A DNA stretch of 64,000 nt from Phlegmacium glaucopus (lineage: Eukaryota; Basidiomycota; Agaricomycetes; Agaricales; Cortinariaceae): contig MU130557.1 in assembly GCA_015039465.1 (NCBI GenBank), positions 173,894 through 237,893 on the forward strand, written 5' to 3'. How positions within the stretch are numbered: the first letter of the stretch is position 1; every line of letters begins with the position of its first letter. A program made the translations under genes and the position numbers. This document shows positions 11,210 through 22,467 of this stretch, one piece after another. The notes beneath the pieces were generated by a model. That model was not told the DNA's origin. It made no database searches and was given only the letters and a program-made list of their open reading frames with translations.

Positions 11210-12226
11210 ACATCACATGGCAGCAATCACAGTTGCTTTCATGTTCAGTCCCTGACTGTTGCTGAACCACCAAATCCTCAGAGACACTGCATCTCTATAA
11301 AAGGTTCAGTATTTAAATCAAATACAGAGAGGACAAATAAACAAACCAAGATATAAGATTTTATTGCTGCAACAGTTGCTTCTGAACTGTGACCATAAAC
11401 CAGGTTATCTTGCATACTGGAAGGAATTTGATGACTTTGTAAGAACAATGCAAGGTCCTTTGATGAAGATGCCTTGAGAAGGCAATCTGGAAGGAATGAG
11501 AAAGCACATGCTAAAAAATCATCTTGTGTAAGAGATCTCTCTGAACCTTGTGATGCAGTATCAGAGTAAACCCCAAGCCTGATAAGGAATCAAGATAATT
11601 AATACAGTTAGAAGGAGATGCTGTAAGTGATAGAGATAGACATACACAGAAGGTCCAAAAAGAATTTTGGCAAATACTGTTGCAAGAGCTGCAAATTTAT
11701 TGCCATCAACATAGAGTTCTTTAGAACGTGTAGGATCACCCAAGAATTCTAATAAGAAGTGATGTGCATGCCTAATTGTGCCAAAAGCATGAGCATTGGC
11801 TCCAGACCATCCACTGTAAGGGTCTAGATCCAAATCGATCACCAGGATTTTCAGGATGGGTTCTTCATAATATTTGAGGAATCCAGGAAGCATGACAGCA
11901 GTTATCAGCAGCTGTGCAGCTTGCATCAGAGCTGGCTCTTGTTTTATGAAAAACACAAGTTCAGACTTCAGATACTCATCCAAAGCAGGAAGGTGATGGA
12001 AATACAAATTTTTTCCAGAAGGATGATGTTGTGACTATATTAATTGAACATCTGTATCAGTTATATTCGAAAATGTGAAGCAATGACATACCTGTTCTTT
12101 TAGCCAATTAAATACACCATAAAAAGGTATGCCATGTATTTTCTGGAAGACAGTGGTGAGGAAGTTGTGAAAATCAAATTCATAGATGCCATCCAGCAGT
12201 TCAGGTGTTGGAGAAGAAAATGGGCA
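11210..12226 (-). CDS. Conserved 3' module of NACHT copy B
   Basis: Downstream of the NACHT stop lies a multi-exon segment shared with copies A and C. It encodes SPTPELLDGIYEFDF (about 12,226 downward), then a conserved intron GTATGTCATTGC to AATTAATATAG. The frame ending at 11561 follows, with LDEYLKSELVFF, QAAQLLITAVMLPGFL, KILVIDLDLDP and LEFLGDPTRSKELYVDG. A second intron and a last exon end in TGA in GCTGCCATGTGATG. Whether it is spliced to the NACHT exon or is a separate gene cannot be settled: the NACHT stop is conserved, and the phases I could find for a joining intron do not match. I do not recognise the domain. Confidence 0.55.
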
Positions 12227-12298
12227 GTGTTTTGCAAATGCTAGAGTGGGGTAGAATTTATCTTATAAGTACGCATGTGAGTATGAAGGGAGGATAAG

Positions 12299-13994
12299 TT
12301 ATTTGGTGAAAATATGACCTTGAGATACAGAGTAATCCGTCTTCGAAAGATACTTCATGAAGTACAGGGTTAAATTTGCATGTGCATTACCTGCATCAAT
12401 GTAGAACTTCGCCGATCTTGATTTATCCAGGAGAAAATCCCTCAATGAAGCATGATAGATGCGAATCTCGGACGAATTCCCGTCAGTGGCAGACAAATGC
12501 CCATCGGTGGAAGACAAATTGTCGTCGGTGGCAGACAAATCCTCGTCGGTGGCAGATAAATCCTCGTCGGTGGCAGACAAATTCCCGTCGGTGGCAGACA
12601 GATTCTCGTCGGTGGCAGACAAATTCCCGTGGGTGGCAGACAAATTCCCGTCGATGGCAGACAAATTCCTGTCGGTGGCAGGTGTTGGCACATGCAAAAT
12701 AGAGTGTAAGTCGCCGAGTATGATATAGATATCTCCGTGACGCAGGAAGAAAAGCTGTTCAAGCTGTTCGGGAATTAACGGTATGCTGGCCTCGTTGAGC
12801 ACAAGTAAACTTAAGATCTCCAATACCCTCTTGACGTCTTTGACTCTTGAGAATATATGAATGTAGAGCACATCCAGTTCGGCAAATGGCGTATCGACCC
12901 CAGGATTGGAAAGACCGAAGATAATATCTAGTCCGTCAGTGGGTCGGTGATGAGGGGAGTCAAGATATTTCATGACCGTAGAAGCGTAAATGAACTGTCC
13001 AGATGATTTTTGTACAAGGCGAATGATCTCGGAATCTGACGGCCATCCCGGTAGAAGGAGGTTGCGTAAAGGATGGTTCTGCTTGATTTCGTCAAATTTC
13101 GATTGGAAAAACAGCTTGATATCCTCATCGGGACGATAAGAATCGTCTAACGCCAACCGACTCGTCATTGGATAGAAGGGTTCCATATTGAAGGTGTCTC
13201 GGATTATCTGTTCAGGACGGCTGGCGACCAGGAATGATATTGGTAGAGGGGTCTCTTGAACGGCTGTGGCGAGCGCTGATAGGACGTAGCGTTGGACCTT
13301 TGCTGTGCTACATTCATCGAGACCGTCGATGATGATGACCTTGGGACCTGAATGAAGTGACATTGCATCCTTGTCGTCTAACAATGCGCGGCGTAAAGGG
13401 TCAACCATCAAACTGCGGATCTGAGCCTCTAGTGAACGGGAAAGAACCAACGGGTCTCGCTCTATGGTGTCTTCGACGTATTTGCGAATAGGGGGTATAG
13501 ACAGACAGAGTTGATATACTAGGGTAGGAATGAGACGGGATTCGTCGTTGCGACCGACCGCTGTGCGAGAGAAGAAGAAACTGGCAGCAAGAATGTTTGC
13601 CTCGTGGCATAATTCGGCGATAGACTGTGCAATGGCAGATTTGCCTGCTCCAGCAGGACCGTAGAGCCACATGAAGAAGAATATTTTTTGTAAATCGTTT
13701 ATCCAAGTCATGATACGTTGGAGAACGGCGACGCGAGTGGAAGGGTGACATTTTGGAGGGTCGTATCGTTCAGAAGAATTATGGAAAGCGCCCGGTGCAA
13801 TCGAGCTGCTGAGTAAGTCCATGCCTAGTGGTATGGAGTTTCGTGAATATGTAGAGTACTATCAATGCGTTACAATACTCACCTTTTCGTCCTTCGCTTG
13901 TAGTATTACTGATGTATGTATGGGTGTGCAAATCGCCTTGCGCAGCATTGTAAGTGCCTCCCATGAATATAGCATTCTTGAAATTGGATATCAT
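12299..13994 (-). CDS. NACHT-domain STAND NTPase, copy B
   Basis: Exons 13994-13883 and 13824-12299 (intron 58 bp) give 545 aa. Exon 1 encodes a short conserved N-terminus with FMGGTYNAAQGD then HTHTY. The NACHT core follows: Walker A GPAGAGKS (about residues 93-100), sensor-rich FFFSRTA, Walker B VIIIDGLDEC (about 201-209), and a winged-helix-like C-terminal region with SSGQFIYASTVMKYL. Family members are signal-transducing NTPases of the NLR type, used in fungi for non-self recognition or cell death; the role of this one is inference. Unlike copies A and C it carries ten 7-residue repeats (ATDGNLS-like, 12475-12690) before the final IYHASLRDFLLDKSRSAKFYID block. It is the only copy besides C with an intact ATPase core. 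Confidence 0.9.
12475..12690 (-). repeat. 21-bp in-frame minisatellite in NACHT copy B
   Basis: About ten tandem 21-bp units (GTCGGTGGCAGACAAATTCCC-like on the plus strand) translate to a 7-aa repeat, A-T-D-x-N-L-S. The paralogues have a single unit here. Expansion by multiples of 21 bp keeps the frame. Confidence 0.95.
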
Positions 13995-14485
13995 TGCTAC
14001 GACTCGAGCTCTGCCGTAAATGTAGAAAAGCACCCAAGATGCAGGAGTTGCGGTCCAAGTTGTATGTTGCCATACACGTTGTACGTTGTCATACATGTTG
14101 TACGTTATCATACGTGTTGTACGTTCCCATACAATGTCTGGCTTGTCACTTCGGGTCAGGAACTGGGCCAAAGTACCGGGTTTGGCAGCGTTTGCAACTG
14201 ATAATAATAGAACGTTTGGGAGGAGAAATCCGAAGAGGGAGAGTATTATCACTGAGCCGTGTTCATCATCGAAGACGGATGCCTCAGTGGGAGGAAGGGA
14301 GAAAGCAAAGCCGCCCATTGTTTGCCAAAGATGTTTGTCAAAGACATAACTACCAAAAAGGGAAAGTCCTTCTATTGTCCAGTAACCAAACAAAGGAACA
14401 AGGGGTGGCGGGAAGGTGGCGAATGTGGAAAATGTACACTATCAGCAAAGAGACGATTACCAAAAGGGGTAATTCGATCTTTATT
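13995..14485. other. Region between NACHT B and ABC copy
   Basis: No gene supported. It contains a run of CATACACGTTGTACGTTGTCATACATG-type 18-20 bp direct repeats (about 14,066-14,140). It also has a stretch (about 14,285-14,490) shared with 32,770-32,870 and 33,700-33,770, with the landmarks CCGCCCATTGTTTGCCAAAG and GACGATTACCAAAAGGGGTA. These shared blocks show that the region upstream of the ABC copy was duplicated together with the genes. Confidence 0.55.
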
Positions 14486-14966
14486 TAGTGCTGGGTATTG
14501 AACTAGTATAATACGCGGGTCCACCGTATTGTAGAAAACTGTTGTATTATACGTGCTATACGGTATGCCGCTATGCTAACCCTGCTGCGCCACTGAAAAT
14601 TTTCGACAATAGATACCGGTTTGCGGCCTCTTCAAGGGAGCAATAATGATCAGCCGCTGTTGTCATATGAGTGCCCAATAAAGATGATACTCCCAGAGGA
14701 TTCCATGCTACCAACATCTCGAGTTTTTGATTGGAAGGATAAGTCAGATATCAGTCTTGACTTCAGAATTTTGGCTGGCAGTAACTTTTGCTCTTGTAGG
14801 GCTGCTCCCAAGCTCTGAGATCTGGAGGATTAAGTACATCATATGCAATTTTTTACATAATAACTTGAGTTCTATACCATACATACAATTTTAACCGTCC
14901 ATGGTACTGAAGGTATAATACGTTGATGCACTAGTATAATACGTCTGAGTTCAATACCCAGCACTA
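14486..14966. mobile_element. TAGTG-ended inverted-repeat element (481 bp)
   Basis: The two ends share a perfect 19-bp terminal inverted repeat, TAGTGCTGGGTATTGAACT, and both arms contain CTAGTATAATACG. No coding capacity. It lies in the region upstream of the truncated ABC copy and is absent upstream of the complete ABC gene at 33.8 kb. The flanks (TCTTTATT and CTTGAACT) are not identical, so the target duplication is lost or was never made. hAT-like by its TAGTG ends only. Confidence 0.7.
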
Positions 14967-14984
14967 CTTGAACTTACAGGGACC

Positions 14985-16263
14985 ATGCGTCTGAGATCGA
15001 CTCTCAAAGTCGACAGAATTACCCTACGATTTAAACGTTTCTCCTCGAATCACACGAGAGCACTAAAACAACTTTGACAACTACTCAACCCAATGCTACA
15101 AGTAATCCAACGCCATCTATTCGTCTCTTGTTCTCTCTCTCATACCACGACATCACTCTTTGGTCCTTCTGATCCCTGCTATCCTATCATCCGTGATCGC
15201 AGGCGGAATAGCTCCTTTCATGATTATTGTAGCCGGTCAAGCCTTTAACGCTTTCGCTCAATTCCCTTCATCTTCATCACCGTCTGCAGCAGCAAAAGCC
15301 ACTCTCCTTCATCAAGTCGATATAGCTTGCCTCGAATTAATAGCACTAGGCGTCGGCTCAGCAGCTCTCGGCAGCCTCACTCCTTGCCTGTGGATTTGGG
15401 TCGGAGAGATCAATGCTATGAGCGTTGGAACTGCCGTTTATCAGGCCGTTGTTGGGGAGGATATCGTCTGGTTTGATTTAAACTTGGGTGACCAAATGGT
15501 CGATGAAAATCCCCAAGGTCCAGTTAGAGTTGGTGGTCTTATGGCTAAATTCGCTAGGTTCTTACTTTATTTCTCGTTTTATTTCATATGGGGCTTACAA
15601 GTTGCAATAGAGAAACAACACTCACATGCCTTATTCTCGCCTTCATGCGCTCATGGTCTCTAACCCTCATCATCCTATCCGCCGTCTCCGCCCTCATGAT
15701 CGTTCAAGCCTTCTCTCAAGCTTTCGCCAACCCACTTTTATCAGTAGAACCGCTATCTCTGCTACCATCATCGAGCGTGCCATATCCGCTATATCCACTC
15801 TAAAAGCATTCAACGCTACTCTCTATGAAAATTCACGAGCTACTCAACCCTTCATAAATCTTCAACAAGCAGCTAGGAAATTGAATGTTTTACAAGCGGT
15901 ATGGCCCAATTCGTCATGATGGCCATGTTCGTCCAAGACTTTTGGTTTGGTGCAAAGCTGGTTAGAGAACACAAAGTCGGAGCTGGTGATGTGATGTCAG
16001 TCTTTTGGGCTTGCTTGATTGCGACTAGCAATCTGCAAATGTGTATTCCCCAGTTTATTGTCCTTGCAAAAGGCAAATTTTCAATAGCCGCTTTACTTGG
16101 TGTCGTCGGAGATTGGCAACCTTCTTCGCCATCGGCGCACTCACCTTCGACGTTTACGTCCTCCACACCCCGTTCATCCATCTTTTTCTTCCGTTGCAAC
16201 TCTCACCATCTTCGTAAAATCACCTTCCAATCGGCGAACTTGCCTTGCACAATTTCTCATTCG
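14985..16263 (+). pseudogene. Truncated STE6-type ABC transporter copy
   Basis: Collinear with the first part of the complete gene at 33860, from the same ATG context (GGGACCATGCG) to LHNxSFA just before Walker A of NBD1. Lesions: a 2-bp loss near codon 11, a deletion removing about 66 bp after the first intron (after GAGAAACA, about 15,620), loss of the codons following LLSVE (about 15,745), and loss of exon sequence before the MAQFVMMAMF block (about 15,900). At about 16,263 the homology stops and acetyl-CoA synthetase sequence begins. Both nucleotide-binding domains are missing, so no transport function is possible. Confidence 0.93.
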
Positions 16264-16790
16264 CTTAATCGAGGGAGTCCTCGTTCTCAAGAACCCTTGG
16301 CCGTCTATTGCTCGCACGATTTAACAAAATCATAAATGATACCTAGAGACCTACATGAAGGCGAATATCTACTCCAGTGTCTATGTTATTCTTTTCTGAT
16401 TAGCCTTCTATTTTCTAGCAATACCCTAGTTTATTCTATACGGGAGATGGAGCTGCTCGCGATGTGCATTGGTATATTTGCATCAAAGGACGTGCTCATG
16501 GTCTGTCGTCACATCATCTTTATCGTTTTCTGCAATCTGACAAGGTTTCTTCGTGTAGATGTTATCAATGTGTCGGGACATCGGTTGTCTACGGCTGAAA
16601 TCGAGTCGGCTCTGATTATGCATAAGGGTGTTGCTGAGATTGCTGGTACGTTCTACTGAGAAAAAAGTGGATATCCACCTACTTAATATCACTTTTTTAG
16701 CCATCGGAACTGCAGATGAATTGACAGGTCAAGCCGTCTTTGCACCTGTCTCTCAAACCGTGAGCACTCTTGATCCATGTTTACAACAAT
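16264..16790 (+). pseudogene. Acetyl-CoA synthetase fragment
   Basis: Recognisable pieces of an AMP-forming acetyl-CoA synthetase, in order: EGVLVLKNPWPSIARTI, YMKAN, GDGAARD (frameshifted, about 16,444), [19 protein letters not shown] (16,565-16,620), then a retained GT-AG intron (about 16,645-16,701), then IGTADELTGQAVFA. Several stops and frameshifts interrupt it. The presence of an intron argues for DNA-level duplication and against retroposition. It is fused directly to the broken ABC copy. Confidence 0.85.
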
Positions 16791-17943
16791 ATCAATTAAA
16801 AACGAGAGTGTTAATGGTGGATTACAGAGATGGAGAGGCACGAGAGCCGCGCAAGAGCAGTATACACAAATATGATAGTGGTGGAAGGAGATAAGATTTG
16901 AACTCCACATAGACTTAGGGTTTCTCTCCTACCCAAGGTAATTTGGAGAAATCTTCGATGGCAATTAGTAACCGCTTGAATTTTGAGGCACCATCGTCTT
17001 AATCAAAAACGACAAGGACAAGGACAAAACACCTCTCAAGTTTACATCGTCTATACCTCCAGCTTCAGGCTTCAAGGTTACTATGTACCATTTTCGTCGA
17101 GTCTCTCTGCGTCACAATGAGTTTCTTTTAAGTTTCACATAACAACAACTCGAACTTGGAGAGTGAGATTAGACAGCATGAACATGTCTTGGATGATTGG
17201 ATACCACCTAGAAAACAATCTAAAGATGTCAAGAGGGCTCCGGCTGCGAGTTGGTGGCGAGTGTACAGAGGGAATCGTGCGAATGGAATTAAGTACCATG
17301 AATCTCTCAAAACTTTTGTGCGTTTCATTTCTGCTATGTCGACAATATCATGGCCCAATCGCTGGCATTCTAACCATTCATCATCTCTAATCCTCGTAGT
17401 TGTCTCCACCATTAGTTGCCAATTCGGATAGATTGCACAGCCACATCTTTTCCTTCAACTTCTTCCCGCTTTTTAGACTCGTCTCTTCATTTTAATCACT
17501 GCACCAAGGAATGGTGTATTCAGTAACTTGGAAGTACTTGGACAGTGAGAGATGAGCTGAAAAACTTCGAATACAAATCCATTTTGTACTAATTGTAGTG
17601 ATACTATACAAGTTTGTAAGGGATAGGTAGTCTTAATGGTTTTTAAGATTCAGATATGCGGGAGTGGTTTATTGTTTACTATGAAATACGAAGATTCTAT
17701 ATACATACTAAGTGGCCTATGCCACAGCGTTCTAGCTAAATATGGTAGTCCATTGTCCTCGCGTAGCCGCTGCGTCATTCCCACAATTTTGTAGATCTAG
17801 AGCTTCTGATATCGTATAGTCATTGCTGACTTGATCAAACAGAAGGAAAAGAAACAAAAACACATCGAGGTGGAAGGATATTTGTGTCAATCCGGAAAAC
17901 AGAGCACAATCCATGGGCTTTCTCTCCAAGTCCAACTTCTTAA
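16791..17943. other. Intergenic region without supported gene
   Basis: Overlapping open frames of 60-95 codons on both strands at 17,128-17,431 have no recognisable motif and may be chance. A 17-bp match TTGATCAAACAGAAG near 17,832 also occurs near 11,065 on the minus strand, suggesting a shared repeat fragment. Confidence 0.4.
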
Positions 17944-19640
17944 TCAGGCACCCTCCGCAACTTTCTTCTTCTTAATCAGCTCAACTACACCAGGTTCCGC
18001 CAAAGCACTGACATCTCCCAACTGATCACCCTCTCCAGCAACAATCTTGCGCATGATACATCGCATCATCTTTCCAGAACGTGTCTTGGGCAGATCACCG
18101 ATGAAGATCTTCTTGGGTGCAGCGAATGGACCAATCACTTTGCGGACTTGGAGGACGAGTTCTTTGGTAAGAGCGGCTTCGTCGTTGGGATCATATTTGA
18201 ATTCGCTGAGATTTATCAGTATGTCCATCAGGAATCATTTTCTTCATTGGGTAAAATGCTCACGGTTTGAGAGTGAAGAATGCAAAGACGGCTTGACCTG
18301 TCAATTCATCTGCAGTTCCGATGGCTAAAGAAAGTAGGTAGCTATCCACGTTCTTCTCAGTAGGACGTACCAGCAGTCTCAGCAACACATTTACGTATGA
18401 TCAAAGCTGACTCGATTTCAGCCGTAGACAACATGTCACGAGACAGTGATACCATCTACACGAGAAAAAGAAACCTTGTCAGACAGATCGTAGAAAACGA
18501 TAAAGATGTGACGACGGACTGTAAACACATCCTTTGATCCAAATATATCCATGCTCATCACGACTAGCTCCGTCTCCTGTATACAACAAACCAGGGTATG
18601 GCTAGAAAATAGAAGGCTATTCGGAAAAGAAATATAGATACCGGAGTAGATATTCGCTTTCATGTAACTCTCCAGGTATCGTTTATGATCTTGGTAAATC
18701 GTGCGAGCAACAGACGGCCAGGGGTTCTGGAGAGCGAGGACTCCCTCGAGATTGTTTCCATGCAATTCCTACCAGCACTTTTACTTTTATTGTTCTGAGA
18801 TTAGGAACTGAACAACTGACCTGGTCAGAAACGGTGTCAAGGATAGCAGTTTCAATACCGAAGAAAGGTAGTGTTTCGTTTCATTCGCACGAAGGGAATG
18901 GTGTGACAACGATGGAGCACGTCTTCGTTTTGCCTAATAGCACGTCAAAAATCGTTAAGCGCATCGATAATAAGAAACTAACCGGGTATGAACGACAGCA
19001 CGTTCCATCTTACCACCAACATGTTCGTTGTGCCAATTCCACGCTTTGGGGTCGATAGGCTCTCCAACCCTACCAAGAACGCGCAAATTACTCAAATCGT
19101 GACCCTTAACAGGTTCCTCTCCAAGTCGACGCAGTAGACGGATGGCAGTGGGAACAAATAGATTTGAGTCAATTTGTGTTTCGCGACTGTTTCCTAATAA
19201 CGAGAGAGGATACGTAGGCGTATATTCGAAGACGGTGGCTCACGCCGTTTGCAAAGGGCCGTAGACGATGTATCTTTACACAAGATTGTCAAATTTGGCT
19301 TACGGGATACCAGAGTGAATACATACGTGTGGCCCGTGATTCAACCTACATCAGTCATCCAAGGGAACTTGTCATCCGAATGAACGTGAAATACATATTT
19401 GACAGTCATTGCAGCAGACAAAAGATATCCTCTCATGGTGTGAACCACACCCTTGGGCTTTCCGGTACATAGATCTGAGCCTGGAGGTGTTAAGAGATGG
19501 GTTTTAGTTAAATATCTTGAACCACAGACGGGAAGTCGTACGAAGAATGGATCTTCAGACTCTCGACCTCCACAGAGTTCTAACGATGCCGAACTCGGCC
19601 TTTTTTGAAACACAGTATATTCCAGTCGGAGAATGAGGAG
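17944..19640 (-). pseudogene. Acetyl-CoA synthetase pseudogene, C-terminal two thirds
   Basis: On the minus strand the segments run in the correct order for an AMP-forming acetyl-CoA synthetase: [15 protein letters not shown] (about 19,470), [20 protein letters not shown] (about 19,345), [24 protein letters not shown] (about 19,110), [39 protein letters not shown] (about 18,700), TAEIESAL, and the C-terminus [15 protein letters not shown] ending at 17,944. Stops, frameshifts and a damaged VSGHRL block show it is dead. The catalytic acetylated lysine region (RSGK) is still readable. It would act in cytosolic acetyl-CoA supply if intact. Its 5' end is lost where the NACHT C promoter region begins. 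Confidence 0.88.
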
Positions 19641-19801
19641 GTGGAGAGAATCCTCGCCGCGGCGCAGCCGTCACATCATAGGAACGGTCACAAGTCTAAT
19701 CCGATATCTCCCTTGGACTGTCAACGCGTCAACTTCTCTACCTCGTACAAGAATTCTTCATTACCCAGAGGCCTATACCTTTTAAGGCCAGAGTTCGAGT
19801 C

Positions 19802-21305
19802 ATGGCAATGTTCAACCCCAATAACGCTTCGTTCACGGGAGGCACTTATGTGGCTGCGCAAGGAGATTTTCACACCCATACATACAATATAAACGAAGGG
19901 CGAAAAGGTGAGTATCATAACTCATTGATAGTATTCTAAGTATTCACGAAAACCCATACCACTACTAGGGATGGACTTACTCAGCAGTTCTATTGCACCA
20001 GGCGCTTTCCACAATTCATCTGAAAGATACGATCCTCCAAAATGTCACCCTGCCACTCGTGTCGCCGTTCTCCAACACATCATGGCCTGGATAAACGATC
20101 TACAGAAAGTATTATTCTTCATGTGGCTCTACGGTCCTGCTGGTGCAGGTAAATCTGCCATCGCACAGTCTATCGCCGAATTATGCCACGATGCAAACAT
20201 TCTCGCTGCCAGTTTCTTCTTTTCTCGCACAGCTGTCGGTCGCAACGATGAATCCCGTCTCATTTCTACCCTGGTATATCAACTCTGTGTGTCTATACCC
20301 GCTATTCGCAAATACGTCGAAGACACCATAGAGCGAGACCCGTTGGTCCTTTCCCGTTCACTAGAGGCCCAGATCCGTAGTTTGATGGTTGACCCTTTAC
20401 GCCGCGCGTTGTTAGACGACAAGGATGCAATGTCCCTTCATTCAGGTCCAAAGGTCATCATCATTGACGGTCTCGATGAATGTGGCACAGCAAAGGTCCA
20501 ACGCTACATCCTATCAGCCCTCGCTACAGCCATTCAAGAGATCCCTCTACCAATATCATTCCTCGTTGCCAGCCGTCCTGAACAGATAATCCGAGACGCC
20601 TTCAATGTGGAACCCTTATGCCCAATCACAAGACCGTTGGCGTTGGATGATTCTTATGATCCCGATAAGGATATCAAGCTATTTCTCCAATTAAAATTTC
20701 ACGAAATCAGGCAAAAACATCCTTTGCGCAACCTCCTTCCTCCGGAATGGCCGTCAGAATCCGAAATCATCCGCCTTGTAGAAAAATCATCTGGACAGTT
20801 CATTTATGCTGCTACAGCCATGAAATATCTTGACTCCCCTCATCACCGACCTACTGACGCACTAGATATCATCTTCGGTCTTTCCAATCCGGGGGTCGAT
20901 ACACCATTTGCGGAACTGGACGCGCTTTACATTCATATATTCTCACAAGTCAAAGATATCAATAGGGCATTGGAGATCATAAGTTTGCTTCTGCTGAACA
21001 CGGTCATCAACAAACCATTAACTCCCCAACTGGTTGAAAACATTTTCTTCCTCCGTCCCGGAGACGTCTATATCATACTAAGTGACTTACACTCCATCAT
21101 GGATGTGCCAGCACCTGCCACCGACAAGAATTTGCGTGAGATTCGGATCTATCACGCTTCATTGGGGGATTTTCTTTTTGATGAATCACGATCGGCGAAG
21201 TTCTACATTGATCGACGTAACGCACACACAAATTTAACCCGGTACTTCTTAAAGCATATTTCAAAGACAGATCTCTCTACTGAAGGTCATATTTTGAACA
21301 AATAA
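19802..21305 (+). CDS. NACHT-domain STAND NTPase, copy C
   Basis: Exons 19802-19907 and 19969-21305 give 480 aa (61-bp intron GTGAGT to CTACTAG). N-terminus: MAMFNPNNASFTGGTY then VAAQGDFHTHTY, the same short motif as copies B and D. NACHT core: MWLYGPAGAGKSAIAQ (Walker A), FFFSRTA, KVIIIDGLDEC (Walker B), then the C-terminal SSGQFIYAATAMKYL and LRPGDVYIILSDLHS blocks. The frame is uninterrupted and lacks the repeat expansion of copy B, so this copy represents the basic form. A possible TATA-like CTATACCTTTTAAGG lies upstream (about 19,765-19,780) and is conserved in copy D. Putative NLR-type signalling NTPase; its N-terminal effector part is unusually short. Confidence 0.92.
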
Positions 21306-21391
21306 CTTATCCTCCTTTCATACTCACATCCCTACTTATAAGGTACGGATTCATACTCTGCTGAAGCATTTACAATGCACTGCCCACAGTC

Positions 21392-22366
21392 GTCTCCAAC
21401 ACCTGAACTGCTTGATGGTATCTATGAATTTGATTTTCGCCACTTCCTGGCCAACTCCAACTTCGGGAAAACAATGGTTCACCTGCCTATTCATCAAGTA
21501 TTTCATTGGCTTGAAGTACATGTATGTGATTGCTTCACATTTTCAAATGTAACTGATACAGATGTTGTTCAAATTGATATAGTCACAAGACCATTATTCT
21601 CAGCATCTTCTTTCTTTGGATGAGCATCTGAAGTTTGAACTTGGGTTGCTCATGACTCACTCAAATGAGTCAACTCTGATCCAAGCTACACAACTGCTGG
21701 TAACTGCTGTGATGCTTCCTGACTTCAACAATGTATATGTGGATTCTATCTCAAAGATCCTGGTGATTGATATACATCCAGACTCTTCTGATGCATGCTC
21801 CAGAGCCTTTCTTCGTATTAAATACATATCTCGACAAACACGTCGCCTCTTATCAGAATTCTTGGGTGATCCTACACGTTCCAAAGAATTCTATGTTGAT
21901 GGCAATAAATTTGCAGCTCTTGCAACACAATTTACCAAAATTCTTTTTGGACCCTCTGTGTATGTTTTACCTTTATCACTTACAGGTCTCTTCTAGTAAC
22001 TATCTTGAATCCTCATCAGGCTTGGAGTTTATTCCAATACTGCATCACAGGATTTGAAGAGCTCTCTTACACAAGACCAATTCCTAGCATGTGCTTTTCC
22101 ATGCCTTCCACATTGCCTTCTCAAGGCATCTCCATCAAAGAAGCTTGCATCGTTCTTACAACGCCATCAAATTCCTTCCAGTGTGCAAGACAAGCTGTTT
22201 AATGGTCACAGTTCAGAAGCAACTGTTGAAGCAATAAAAGCTTATATCCTAGTTTGTTTATTTGTCCTGCTGCATTTAATTTAAATACTGAACCTTTTAT
22301 AGAGATGCAATGCACAGCAACAGTCCAGGACTGATCTTGAAAACAATTGTGGCTGCTGCCATGTGA
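21392..22366 (+). CDS. Conserved 3' module of NACHT copy C
   Basis: Contains SPTPELLDGIYEFDF, an intron GTATGTGATTGC to TTGATATAG, then LDEHLKFELGLL, QATQLLVTAVMLPDF, KILVIDIHPDSS and LSEFLGDPTRSKEFYVDG. Further exons carry AWSLFQYCIT and SSLTQDQFLACAFPCLPHCL. The same exons and introns occur in copies A and B, so purifying selection on a real product is plausible. It could be the C-terminal part of the NACHT protein, if an intron bypasses the conserved stop at 21,305, or a separate small gene. I recognise no named domain. Confidence 0.55.
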
Positions 22367-22467
22367 TGTAGGAAGGTAGTAGGCTGGAGGATATCTAGAT
22401 CAACCAGGTGTTGTGTTGACAATCATTAGTAATTCTGTGTATGTATACACTGTACAACATATGCAAT

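Noticed and set aside
12376..12762. Arg/Trp/Gln-rich and Leu-Pro-Pro-Thr repeats in other frames at the NACHT B minisatellite
   Set aside because: Shadow translations of the 21-bp repeat; the NACHT frame explains the sequence.
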